From Halolacustris sp051744345 (GTDB taxonomy: Bacteria > Actinomycetota > Humimicrobiia > Humimicrobiales > Humimicrobiaceae), in NCBI GenBank assembly GCA_051744345.1, contig JBNJCW010000029.1, forward strand, positions 1-22,647: a stretch of 22,647 nucleotides of DNA, read 5' to 3'. Numbering within the stretch: the first letter of the stretch is position 1; every line of letters starts with the position of its first letter. The notes under the pieces were generated by a model. That model ran no database searches and had not been told where the DNA came from. It was given only the letters and a program-made list of their open reading frames with translations. Made by a program: the position numbers and the translations under genes. This document shows, piece after piece, positions 1 through 7,417 of the stretch.

Positions 1-47
1 AGGCAAATACATATTGTTTTACATATAAAACTAAACAGGAGGCAGAG

Positions 48-272
48 ATGTTTGAGGATTTAATGTTTCAAAAATGCCCTAAATGCGGAAACTGGCTTTA
101 CAGGAAAAGAAAATTTCACGAAGGAATAACCGGCGCTTTTGCCAGAGATATCGAAATTATCGAGGACCCTGACGGAGATTCGGTTTATGTATGCGAAAAA
201 TGTAAAGCTAAGCTGGTACATGTAGTTGCTAAAGGGAAGCCGCTGGTTTATAAGCTGTCCCATGCTAAGTAA
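48..272 (+). CDS. Small zinc-ribbon protein, 74 aa
   Basis: This is a 74-residue protein with two CxxC knuckles, C10-P-K-C13 near the N terminus and C49-E-K-C52 about 36 residues later. Such spacing normally holds one structural zinc ion in a rubredoxin-like zinc ribbon. There is no signal peptide or membrane segment, so it should be cytoplasmic. The start is well set: AGGAGG at 37-42 lies five bases before the ATG. A 38-residue ORF with its own ribosome site follows 35 bases downstream, and the pair ends at a strong terminator (461-498), so they probably share a transcript. The precise role is unknown; zinc ribbons of this size act in protein-protein or nucleic-acid contacts. Its reality as a gene is well supported, but a function cannot be assigned. 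Confidence 0.8.
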   Translation: MFEDLMFQKCPKCGNWLYRKRKFHEGITGAFARDIEIIEDPDGDSVYVCEKCKAKLVHVVAKGKPLVYKLSHAK

Positions 273-307
273 TTTTTATATATTAAACAGTTTTGAAGGT
301 GGTAACT

Positions 308-424
308 ATGAATGGTCAATTACAAGATAAACTGGGCGAGATTCTTGAGGTGCTAAAATCAATAAATGAAAACCTTAATGATATTAAGGTTAACAGTATG
401 GAAGAAGAAGACTATTATATTTAA
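308..424 (+). CDS. 38-residue miniprotein, probable amphipathic helix
   Basis: This short ORF begins MNGQLQDKLGEILEVLKSIN and ends in an acidic, tyrosine-containing tail (EEEDYYI). The first 30 residues place leucine and isoleucine at heptad-like intervals, with polar residues between them, as in a single amphipathic or coiled-coil helix. A ribosome site (AAGGTGG, 296-302) sits five bases upstream of the ATG. The ORF is followed within 40 bases by a strong intrinsic terminator, so it is the last gene of the transcript that starts with the zinc-ribbon protein. A good ribosome site, operon position and biased composition together argue for a translated miniprotein. No family is recognised; a small binding partner or membrane-surface helix would fit. 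Confidence 0.6.
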   Translation: MNGQLQDKLGEILEVLKSINENLNDIKVNSMEEEDYYI

Positions 425-460
425 GAAATAATCAGCCATTTGAATACAGTGTTTTATCTT

Positions 461-498
461 AAGCAGCGGTACTTTTTTAGGTGCTGCTGCTTTTTTCT
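461..498 (+). terminator. Rho-independent terminator of the miniprotein operon
   Basis: AAGCAGCGGTAC (461-472) pairs over its whole length with GTGCTGCTGCTT (481-492), with two G-U pairs, around an eight-base loop. The descending arm runs into T residues up to about 497. It lies 37 bases after the stop of the 38-residue ORF. Confidence 0.85.
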
Positions 499-1193
499 TA
501 GATTACCAATGGTAATTTTGTACCGGGCTGCTTTATCTAATCACTGGTATAGCAGGATGCACTATATTTTAATATTTTACTGGGCTGGCAGGGATTTCAA
601 TAGATTTATGATATTTTTAAAAAATTGGCAAAATTGTTGGATATAATAGGAAAAAGACAACAAATACAGGATTAGCGCCGGACATAACAGTATTTATGCA
701 CCGACTTCTTTTTATTCTGCAGTAAATAAGCACAGGATGGTATCCATTGCAGCGGCAAAGCTGCTAAAATGGCAAGGGAATCTAATATGGTCAGGGCAGC
801 ATACCTTGAGCTTTTATTATTGCCAGAGCATTATTAAAAAATTAAAATAAGTAGAAACAGTTAACTTTGCGGATAGAGAAATTGATACTAGGGGTTGGCT
901 GGTTTAAAGGTAAAGGCGGTGTTTTTTGCCTGCCCATATGCGGGAAGGATTAAGTTTTGTTAATGGACGGTTCTTATTCAAAGAAATTTTTGATATAAAG
1001 TAGCCCTAAAATATGAATTTGTAATAAAATATGATGTTAACCGTACTTAATATAGCAGCAGGCTGTTACGGGATGCTCTAAAAGATAGGGCAGCAGTTTA
1101 TAAAAAAAGAGATAGGCCGTATTATATTTAATGGATATTAAATGAAATTAGATTTATATTAGAAATCTTGGAATCGAAGGAAGGGAATAAATC
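499..1193. other. 695-bp gap without an intact gene; possible decayed coding DNA
   Basis: No ORF with a ribosome site is present on either strand. Short open stretches occur in different plus-strand frames. One runs from about 651 to 848 and includes codons for HRMVSIAAAKLLK. A second overlaps it in another frame and reads AAKMARESNMVRAAYLELLL near 765-830. Others lie near 855-905 (VETVNFADREID) and 915-1000 (HMREGLSFVNGRFLFKEIF). Such peptide-like text broken by stops and frame changes is what an old pseudogene looks like, but AT-rich chance ORFs can give the same impression. A small perfect hairpin (ATTACC / GGTAAT, 502-516) lies just after the terminator. The glmM promoter should lie towards the right end, but I cannot place it with confidence. 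Confidence 0.3.
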
Positions 1194-2543
1194 ATGGCAA
1201 AGCTATTCGGCACTGACGGGATAAGAGGCATTTCAAACAAGTATCCCATGACTCCCGGTATGGCAATAAAGATCGGCCAGGCGGTCGCTTTTATATTAAA
1301 AAAAGATAGCCATAAGCCTAGAATTATAATCGGGAAGGATACGAGGCTCTCGGGATACATGTTTGAAAATGCACTGGCGGCAGGCATTACTTCTATGGGT
1401 GCGGATGCGGTAATGATTGGGCCTATTCCCACACCGGGGATTGCCTTCCTGACTACAAACCTGGATGCGGATGCCGGAATTATGATATCTGCTTCCCACA
1501 ATCCTTTTGAAGATAACGGTATTAAGGTTTTTTCAAAAACAGGTTTTAAATTAACCGATGAGCAGGAAATGCAGATAGAAGAATTGGTGCTTTCAGATGC
1601 TTTGGAGCATAGACTTGCTCCCCCCGGCAATATGGGCAAAGCCTTCAGGGAAAAAGATGCCCTGGGCAGGTATATAGTTTTTTTAAAGTACACTTTTCCC
1701 AAAAACTTGAATCTTGAGGGTATGAAGATTGTGCTTGACTGTGCCAATGGGGCTACATACCGGATAGTGCCTATAATGTTTAAGGAAATGAGGGCAGACA
1801 CCATTACAATGAACACCGATCCTGACGGCAAGAATATCAATGAGAGGTGCGGGGCGCTGCATCCTGAAGCACTGGCGCAGAAGGTGGTGGAGGAAAAAGC
1901 AGATATAGGCTTTGCCTTTGATGGTGATGGGGACAGGCTGATAGTTGTAGATGAAAAAGGAAAAATAGTAACCGGAGACCAGCTCCTGGCAGTATTTGCT
2001 AAAAACCTAAAAACTGAAGGCAGATTAAATAATAATATTCTGGTTACTACTGTTATGAGCAATATAGGGTTGTCGCTGGCAATGGAAAAGCTGGACATAA
2101 GCCAGGTTAAATCTAAGGTGGGAGACCGCCATGTCCTGGAAAAAATGCTGAAGACGGGCGCTGTTATCGGCGGGGAGGATTCGGGGCATATAATATTCCT
2201 GGAACATCACACTACCGGGGACGGCATCCTGTCTGCACTGCAGCTGTTGGCGGTGATGAAAAAAGAGAAAAAGCCTTTATCCGAGATTAATAATATTATG
2301 GAAACATTTCCCCAAGTCACTATTAATGTAGACGTCAAGCATAAGCCGCCCCTGGAGGAGCAGGCAGAAATAACTGAGGCAGTGCAAGGGGTGGAAAACG
2401 AACTCAAACAAAAGGGAAGGGTGCTCATAAGGTATTCCGGAACCCAATCAATATGCCGGGTTATGGTAGAAGGGCCCACATACAGCCAAACAGAGTTGTT
2501 TGCAAAGAGATTAGCGGAAGTAGTCAGGGGAAAGCTTGGTTAA
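1194..2543 (+). CDS. glmM: Phosphoglucosamine mutase GlmM
   Basis: GlmM interconverts glucosamine-6-phosphate and glucosamine-1-phosphate in the cytoplasm, the step that commits amino sugar to UDP-GlcNAc, peptidoglycan and other envelope polymers. The 449 residues match the usual family length. The four signature regions are visible in order: the N-terminal GTDGIRG (6-12); the phosphoserine loop ISASHNP with S101, the residue that carries the phosphate; the metal loop DGDGDR (243-248); and the sugar-binding GGEDSGH (326-332). The C-terminal phosphate loop reads RYSGTQSICRVMVEG (413-427), where RPSGTEP is more usual. A purine-rich stretch (GAAGGAAGGG, about 1177-1186) precedes the ATG. The next gene starts 12 bases after the stop, suggesting a shared transcript. 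Identification is secure. Confidence 0.97.
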   Translation: MAKLFGTDGIRGISNKYPMTPGMAIKIGQAVAFILKKDSHKPRIIIGKDTRLSGYMFENALAAGITSMGADAVMIGPIPTPGIAFLTTNLDADAGIMISASHNPFEDNGIKVFSKTGFKLTDEQEMQIEELVLSDALEHRLAPPGNMGKAFREKDALGRYIVFLKYTFPKNLNLEGMKIVLDCANGATYRIVPIMFKEMRADTITMNTDPDGKNINERCGALHPEALAQKVVEEKADIGFAFDGDGDRLIVVDEKGKIVTGDQLLAVFAKNLKTEGRLNNNILVTTVMSNIGLSLAMEKLDISQVKSKVGDRHVLEKMLKTGAVIGGEDSGHIIFLEHHTTGDGILSALQLLAVMKKEKKPLSEINNIMETFPQVTINVDVKHKPPLEEQAEITEAVQGVENELKQKGRVLIRYSGTQSICRVMVEGPTYSQTELFAKRLAEVVRGKLG

Positions 2544-2555
2544 TATTTATGCGGG

Positions 2556-3455
2556 ATGAATGAAATAATCAACCTTTTAAAACAGCAGGGTCCCCTAACC
2601 GGAAAAGAGCTTATTGAAAAAAGCAGGGCTGATGCTCTTTCAGTATGGAGATTCTGTAATATTTCTAAACGGATAGGCATTAAAACTATCGGTAGAAGGT
2701 TTTTAAGGCTGGATAAGCACATAGAAGGATATGCAAGGCTTTCTCCTTCCATTTTAAGGGAGTTTCTTACATATACGGTAGCAGGTTTAGAATCTGATGA
2801 TAAAAGCATAAACCTGAAGGCAGAAAGCCTGCACAAGAGCATAAACAAGATAAGCTCAGCCAAGTTTGAGCTTGCAAAAAGCACGGTAAACCAGATAGTT
2901 GCCTCACAGAAAAAATCCGGGGAAATTGAAGAAAAGGCCGCCTTTATTATTGCCGGGGATGTAGTTTATAATATGGCCCATTCCGAAACGAGGCCGGAAA
3001 TTTCAACCGGGGAAATAATCAGGGGTTCTGATTTAGACATTATAATCGTTACCAAAAATTTACCTGGTCCTGTTATCAGGGAGCTTGATGATACGGTATA
3101 CAGCCAGAAATATTACCTTATCAAGAATCCTGCCTACAAAGAGGAAATAGATTATATCATAAAGGATCTGGCAAAGGTTGAAGAACAGCTTGGCTTTGAC
3201 AGTTTTGAATTTATGGTAGCTTCAAAGATTTTAGAGGAGGGGCAATACCTTTGCGGCAGCAAAGACCTATTCAGGGAGATAAAAGGAATGCTTTTAAAAA
3301 AACGTATCCCTGAAAAGCTTAAATGCCTGGAAAATAATGCAATCCAGGAAAGGAAAAAAGCACAGCAATATTTACTTAACCCTGAAAGCTCCCTTTCAAA
3401 CGATGAATACAGCAGGCTTTTCTTTACCAAGGAAGAAACAGATGAAATTTTTTAG
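2556..3455 (+). CDS. Winged-helix plus nucleotidyltransferase-like protein
   Basis: This 299-residue soluble protein appears to have two parts. The first 75 residues look like a winged-helix DNA- or RNA-binding domain (GPLTGKELIEKS followed by a recognition-like helix and the strand-rich KTIGRRFLRL). The middle contains GSDLDIIIV (157-165), the strand-loop-strand of a polymerase-beta-type nucleotidyltransferase with the metal-binding D159-x-D161. A possible third carboxylate is D199 in EEIDYII. The usual long GSxAxG pattern is shortened, so activity is not certain. The gene starts 12 bases after glmM and has no clear ribosome site, which suggests translational coupling. Its stop overlaps the stop of nagB on the opposite strand by four bases. 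I do not recognise a named family. A nucleotidylating regulator is an inference. Confidence 0.75.
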   Translation: MNEIINLLKQQGPLTGKELIEKSRADALSVWRFCNISKRIGIKTIGRRFLRLDKHIEGYARLSPSILREFLTYTVAGLESDDKSINLKAESLHKSINKISSAKFELAKSTVNQIVASQKKSGEIEEKAAFIIAGDVVYNMAHSETRPEISTGEIIRGSDLDIIIVTKNLPGPVIRELDDTVYSQKYYLIKNPAYKEEIDYIIKDLAKVEEQLGFDSFEFMVASKILEEGQYLCGSKDLFREIKGMLLKKRIPEKLKCLENNAIQERKKAQQYLLNPESSLSNDEYSRLFFTKEETDEIF

Positions 3456-4249
3456 CATACATCATCCTGAACCATGTCAAGAGACCATGTCAGCATGGAA
3501 GCAGAATCTCTGTCCAGGATAACGGTGACTTTACCCGGATGGAGCTGCATTGCAGATGCTGGTACGCGGGAAGTTATACAGCCTTCAATCGCATCTGCAA
3601 CAATTTTTGCCTTACTCTTACCGGAAACAATCATGAGGGCATGTTTGGTTTCAAGTATTGTGCCCACTCCCATGGTTATTGCGTGCCGGGGCATTTTTTC
3701 TTTTTTGATTCCTGCTTTTTGGTAAAATTTTTTATAGTTGTCATCAAGGGTTTTTTTTGCCAGTGCCTTAAGCCTGGTCCTTGATGCCAGGGATGAGCCG
3801 GGCTCATTGAATGCCAGGTGGCCGTTCCTGCCCAGCCCCAGTAATTGGAGGTCTATTCCGCCTGCTTTCTTTATTTCTTCCTCATACTGCAGGCAAAAGC
3901 TTTCAGGGTCTTTTGTCAGCCCGTTTGGTATGTGTGTATTTTCTTTTTGGATGTTTATGTGCTTAAACAGTTCTTCATGCATAAATCTCTGGTAGCTTTG
4001 GTCCTGGGGGTAAGGTTTAGCCAGGTCCATGGATATCCCAAAATATTCATCAAGGTTGAATGCTCTTACCTTTGAAAAATCCAGGTTGTCTTCTTTGTGC
4101 AGCCTTATAAGTTCTTTATATGTTCCCATAGGAGTATGGCCGGTGGCAAAGCCCAAAACGCAGGCAGGCTTTTTTTTGACCTTATCTGCTATAATATTTG
4201 CCGCCTTCTTACTTATATGCTCATAGTTTTCTGTAATAATTAGCTCCAT
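3452..4249 (-). CDS. nagB: Glucosamine-6-phosphate deaminase NagB
   Basis: NagB converts glucosamine-6-phosphate to fructose-6-phosphate and ammonia, opposing the biosynthetic direction served by GlmM. Numbering from the chosen start, NLDEY holds the catalytic D67, and LGLGRNGHLAFNEP (137-150) holds H144 and E149, the proton-relay residues. N142 replaces the Asp found at this site in the E. coli enzyme, a change common in other bacteria. The N-terminal phosphate-binding GFATGHTP (33-40) is also present. I place the start at 4249 (265 aa, MELIITENY) because a run of seven G residues precedes it and it matches the family N terminus. An upstream in-frame ATG at 4276 would add nine residues (MPRQKKGGA) but has no ribosome site. 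It is divergent from yvcK and convergent with the preceding gene, overlapping it by four bases. Confidence 0.93.
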   Translation of the reverse strand: MELIITENYEHISKKAANIIADKVKKKPACVLGFATGHTPMGTYKELIRLHKEDNLDFSKVRAFNLDEYFGISMDLAKPYPQDQSYQRFMHEELFKHINIQKENTHIPNGLTKDPESFCLQYEEEIKKAGGIDLQLLGLGRNGHLAFNEPGSSLASRTRLKALAKKTLDDNYKKFYQKAGIKKEKMPRHAITMGVGTILETKHALMIVSGKSKAKIVADAIEGCITSRVPASAMQLHPGKVTVILDRDSASMLTWSLDMVQDDVC

Positions 4250-4293
4250 TGCCCCCCCTTTTTTTTGCCTTGGCATTCCGGTATTAAATTATG

Positions 4294-4309
4294 TTAACTA
4301 TATGGTTAA
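4294..4309. promoter_or_regulatory. Inverted repeat between nagB and yvcK
   Basis: TTAAC (4294-4298) and GTTAA (4305-4309) form a short inverted repeat with six bases between, in the AT-rich 124-bp space between the divergent nagB and yvcK starts. A TATAAT at 4325-4330 could be the yvcK -10 box, but no good -35 partner is seen. The repeat could be an operator or chance. Confidence 0.25.
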
Positions 4310-4373
4310 TTTTTTTATTCTCATATAATAAAATAAAAATATCAAGTTTGTTTATCTTTTACCAGGATAAGAA

Positions 4374-5315
4374 ATGAAAAAAAACATTAAGGTAGCAGGA
4401 ATAGGGGGAGGAACCGGGCTTTCCACTCTGCTGGAAGGCATAAAGCACTGGACCGGCCAAGTAACGGCAATCGTGACTGTTACTGATGACGGAGGGAGCT
4501 CGGGAAGGCTGAGAAAGGATTTTAATATGCTGCCTCCGGGAGATATAAGGAACTGCATAGTATCCCTTGCAGATTCCAATTCACTCCTTTCAGAGCTTTT
4601 CCAGTACAGGTTTAAAGCCAGCCCTGGCCTTTCCGGCCATTCATTTGGCAATTTATTAATAGCGGCTATGAGCGAGATTACCGGAAGTTTTGCAAAGGGC
4701 ATACTGGAAGCAAGCCATATCTTAAATATCAAAGGCAAGGTCCTTCCGTCTACATTGGAAAATGTTGTCCTGGGAGCCGAGTTCGATGACGGGGCTGTTG
4801 TGCACGGGCAGACAAAAATTGTCAGCTATCCGGGTCCCATAAGGAAAATATTTCTTTTGCCCCAGAACCCAAGGGCCTATACGGGGGTAATAAAGGCATG
4901 CCGGGAAGCAGATATAATAATCTTGGGTCCCGGCAGTTTGTTTTCCAGCATAATACCGAATCTTTTGGTGGAAGGAGTAGCAAAGGCAATCCAAAATTCA
5001 AAGGCGAAGAAGGTATATGTATGCAATATAATGACCCAGCCGGGGGAAACAGATGGGTTTAGCGCTGCAGACCACCTGCTGACTGTAGAAAAATATTTGG
5101 GCTGCTGTATTGACTATATACTTTTGAATTCGGCTAAAATACCAGACAGGTTGCTTAAAAAGCATTCTGACAATAATTCATTTAAGGTAATAAATGATAT
5201 TGGGAGGGCAGGCAGCAGGGTTAAAGTCATCAGCAGGGAAATTTTAAGTGATAATGAGTTTATAAGGCATGATCCCCTAAAAACTGCAGAGGCAATATTT
5301 GAAAATACCTTATGA
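4374..5315 (+). CDS. yvcK: YvcK/GlmR family UDP-sugar-binding regulator
   Basis: The 313-residue protein is a complete member of the YvcK/CofD-like family. Visible hallmarks in order are GIGGGTGLSTLL (9-20), TDDGGSSGRLR near 37-47, PPGDIRNC, GHSFGNLL, GPGSLFSSIIPNLLV and MTQPGETDGFSAADH. In Bacillus subtilis this protein (renamed GlmR) binds UDP-GlcNAc and tunes glucosamine-6-phosphate synthase. Without it, cells fail on gluconeogenic carbon. It is cytoplasmic. The start has AGGA about nine bases upstream. Its position beside glmM and nagB fits a role in amino-sugar balance. In many Gram-positive genomes whiA follows it, but no whiA is here. Instead a 29-codon ORF begins within its stop codon. 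Confidence 0.93.
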   Translation: MKKNIKVAGIGGGTGLSTLLEGIKHWTGQVTAIVTVTDDGGSSGRLRKDFNMLPPGDIRNCIVSLADSNSLLSELFQYRFKASPGLSGHSFGNLLIAAMSEITGSFAKGILEASHILNIKGKVLPSTLENVVLGAEFDDGAVVHGQTKIVSYPGPIRKIFLLPQNPRAYTGVIKACREADIIILGPGSLFSSIIPNLLVEGVAKAIQNSKAKKVYVCNIMTQPGETDGFSAADHLLTVEKYLGCCIDYILLNSAKIPDRLLKKHSDNNSFKVINDIGRAGSRVKVISREILSDNEFIRHDPLKTAEAIFENTL

Positions 5316-5401
5316 CCGGTAATGGACCTGCAAAATCGGCCAGTATGGCGGAGTTTGTGGGCTTATTAAAAAATATGCTATTACATAAAGCTGGCATTTA
5401 A
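5312..5401 (+). CDS. Possible 29-residue ORF coupled to yvcK by ATGA overlap
   Basis: The ATG overlaps the yvcK stop (ATGA, 5312-5315), the usual arrangement for translational coupling. It opens 29 codons beginning MTGNGPAKSASMAEFVGLLK. In Gram-positive relatives whiA often follows yvcK closely, so this may be a remnant of a lost downstream gene, a miniprotein or chance. There is no family match and the ORF is short, so confidence is low. Confidence 0.25.
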   Translation: MTGNGPAKSASMAEFVGLLKNMLLHKAGI

Positions 5402-5686
5402 GATCTTTGCTTTAAAAAAAATTCTCCAAAATTATGTGAATGCATATTGAAGGCAGAGGGGCCGGATTAATAGAGTTAAATTTGGGTAATAATCAAGCCG
5501 TCAGGCAGGGTGCAGGATATATCACTGCTGGGGTGTTGTCAAAGGTTAAACTATACTCCCGGCGGTACCAGGGATTTTAAAAAACAAATTATTTTTCCTA
5601 TAATATTACCTGGGTTTCTAAATTTGAAAAAAACTTAAGCTGATATTTTAGAGTTTTACGCCTCTGTCCGAAGGGGGAAGGGTAAT
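5402..5686. other. Gap between yvcK tail and hydrolase gene
   Basis: No convincing gene is seen. The longest plus-strand ORF is 46 codons (5440-5580, starting MHIEGRGAGLIELNLGNN). It lacks a ribosome site and a recognised family. I find no intrinsic terminator with a clear stem plus T-run after yvcK. The 3' end holds the ribosome site of the next gene (GGGGGAAGGG, about 5673-5682). Confidence 0.35.
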
Positions 5687-6538
5687 ATGGATAACAATAA
5701 ATTTTTTGATTATCAGGCTAAAGATGAATACAGGTTAGAAGAAATTAAAAAAAACAGGCACTATGCCTTATACAGGCTTATTTTCCCTTCCCCGGTCAAT
5801 ACACCTTTTCCGGAGAATAATACGGTTAGAAGCAGCTACTACCAGCCGGCAGACAGTGACAGCGCAATAATTGTGCTTCATGAGCTGGAAGGGGAATTTT
5901 ACTCCAAGTATTTTTCAAAATGCCTGGCGAAGAGGGGATTTTCCTGCCTGCAGGTTCCCATGCCCTATGCACGAACCAGGGTGCCAAAGAGGAAATTGAA
6001 GCATGTAAGCAATAAGAAAATTGATTTCTCCGACATCTTTATTACCGGATTCAAGCAGGCGGTATCCGATACCAGAAGGGCTGCAGACTGGCTGGCTGAA
6101 AGGCATAAGGAAATCGGTATCCTGGGGATAAGCATGGGGGCAATTATTGCTTCCCTGACAGCGGAAATTGACGGGAGGTTCAAGTCAGCGGTATATATAT
6201 TGGGAGGGGGCGATCCTGCAAACATGCTGTGGGATTCTAAGAGCCTGCTGGTTAAATTTTATAAAAGGGCAGTGCAGAGAAATACCACCATTGAGGAGCT
6301 TAGGGAAAAATGGAAGGTAATAGATCCCATAAACTATGCCAGGGGAAATGTTGAAAATATATTAATGATAAATGCCAGGTATGATACCACTGTGCCTGCC
6401 GAATACAGTAAAAAACTGTGGGAGGCACTGGGTAAGCCGGAGATAAGGTGGCTGAAGGCCGACCATTTTACCTCCGGCTTATTTACGCCTTATATCCGTA
6501 AGCAAGCAGCTGATTTTTTCCACAGAACCCTGGAATAG
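5687..6538 (+). CDS. Alpha/beta hydrolase
   Basis: This is a 283-residue hydrolase of the alpha/beta fold, in the general class of dienelactone hydrolase and abhydrolase-type esterases. The catalytic triad can be read off: the nucleophile elbow G-I-S149-M-G (147-151), an acid D233 in NARYDTTVP, and the base H260 in KADHFT. The strand SAIIVLHELEGEF (59-71) carries the oxyanion-region His-Glu. There is no signal peptide, so it acts in the cytoplasm. The substrate cannot be told from sequence. A strong purine-rich ribosome site precedes the ATG. The next gene begins 56 bases downstream on the same strand and may be co-transcribed. Confidence 0.85.
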   Translation: MDNNKFFDYQAKDEYRLEEIKKNRHYALYRLIFPSPVNTPFPENNTVRSSYYQPADSDSAIIVLHELEGEFYSKYFSKCLAKRGFSCLQVPMPYARTRVPKRKLKHVSNKKIDFSDIFITGFKQAVSDTRRAADWLAERHKEIGILGISMGAIIASLTAEIDGRFKSAVYILGGGDPANMLWDSKSLLVKFYKRAVQRNTTIEELREKWKVIDPINYARGNVENILMINARYDTTVPAEYSKKLWEALGKPEIRWLKADHFTSGLFTPYIRKQAADFFHRTLE

Positions 6539-6594
6539 GCAAGGCGAATGGATTTTAAATTTTATAAAGATTTTTTGGACGGGGGAAAGTATTT

Positions 6595-7308
6595 ATGGTT
6601 TTTAGAGGTATAAATTTTGGTATCAGGCAGTCTTTTGATAATTTAAGCCAGGTAGAAGGAAGGTTCCGTAAGCTGGATGTTCCTGTAGAATTGGCCCTGC
6701 CCTATTATTGGGACATATATTCTCCAGTCAGAAAGCAACTGCCGCAGATTGCCGGGAAAATAAAATCTTATGGAACCAGGGTTATAAGTGTACATGCCGT
6801 GCAGGCGCCTATTACTGATAAAAGGTTTAAAGAATGGGGGAAAGAGACAGCAGAGTTTGCTGCTGTCTTGAATGCAGGAAATATCACCCTGCATCCCAAT
6901 AAAGTAAACGGCAAGGCCCGAGCCCAGTCAGAAGCGGTGGAAAATATAAGGTATTTGTCTGAAGCATGCAGAGAAACTGTATTCAGCATAGAGACCTTTG
7001 AAAGCACCAGGAGGGTATTTAATGCTGACGAGATAGCTGATTTTAACCTGCCTATGACTCTGGATGTATCCCATATACCGGATGATGGCAAGATCTGGAG
7101 GTTGCTTAAAAATTACAGGCACAATATACCAACTGTCCACCTTTCAGCCAGGGAAGGAGCTAAGCAGCACCTGCCTATAGATGATTTTTGCAGGCGGATC
7201 GTTTCCTACTTGATAAAGAGTAAGTGGAAGGGAAATATAATACTGGAATACCTGTTTGAATTCCGCCGCCGCCTGTTAAATGACCTGGAGTTTTTGCGGT
7301 CAATGTAA
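6595..7308 (+). CDS. Sugar phosphate isomerase/epimerase-like TIM barrel protein
   Basis: The 237-residue sequence has the periodic strand motifs of the xylose-isomerase-like/AP endonuclease 2 TIM barrel superfamily: VISVHAVQAP (H67), ITLHPN (H100), FSIETFE (E133), MTLDVSH (D157, H160), TVHLSA (H182), KQHLPID (H192) and IILEYLFE (E218). These residues sit where the family binds divalent metals, so the metal site looks complete. The protein is shorter than typical 260-300 residue relatives. It could be a sugar isomerase or epimerase or an endonuclease-IV-like enzyme; the sequence does not decide, and the isomerase reading is preferred because of length. GGGGGAAAG lies five bases before the ATG. 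It follows the hydrolase on the same strand. Confidence 0.8.
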   Translation: MVFRGINFGIRQSFDNLSQVEGRFRKLDVPVELALPYYWDIYSPVRKQLPQIAGKIKSYGTRVISVHAVQAPITDKRFKEWGKETAEFAAVLNAGNITLHPNKVNGKARAQSEAVENIRYLSEACRETVFSIETFESTRRVFNADEIADFNLPMTLDVSHIPDDGKIWRLLKNYRHNIPTVHLSAREGAKQHLPIDDFCRRIVSYLIKSKWKGNIILEYLFEFRRRLLNDLEFLRSM

Positions 7309-7354
7309 TTGATTCCGAACTTCTTTTTAAATATGTTATCCTTAGATTATAGGT

Positions 7355-7399
7355 TTGACTAAACAGAGATATAGCTATATATTTAAATATAGCAATATA
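7355..7399 (+). promoter_or_regulatory. arsM promoter with overlapping repeat operator
   Basis: TTGACT (7355-7360) and TATATT (7378-7383) are spaced 17 bases apart and form a good sigma-A-type promoter. Overlapping the -10 box are two direct copies of ATATAGCWATATA (7369-7381 and 7387-7399), 18 bp apart. The first copy contains the perfect 12-bp palindrome ATATAGCTATAT. Position and symmetry fit a repressor site, for example of an ArsR-type regulator, although none is encoded here. Confidence 0.55.
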
Positions 7400-7417
7400 A
7401 TACAGGAGGCTAGAACT

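Noticed and set aside
440..646. 68-codon plus-strand ORF
   Set aside because: It starts inside the DNA leading to the terminator, spans the terminator stem, has no ribosome site and reads as Cys/Phe-rich nonsense.
1154..2098. 314-codon minus-strand ORF
   Set aside because: It is the antisense shadow of glmM, whose motifs and ribosome site are clear.
4250..4276. Longer nagB start adding nine residues
   Set aside because: No ribosome site; the internal ATG at 4249 follows a G-run and matches the family N terminus.
6548..6613. 21-codon ORF between hydrolase and TIM barrel genes
   Set aside because: It overlaps the ribosome site and start of the TIM barrel gene, has no good ribosome site itself and is too short to support.
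7355..7417. Upstream TTG start for arsM
   Set aside because: It lies on the -35 box of the arsM promoter; AGGAGG supports the ATG at 7418.
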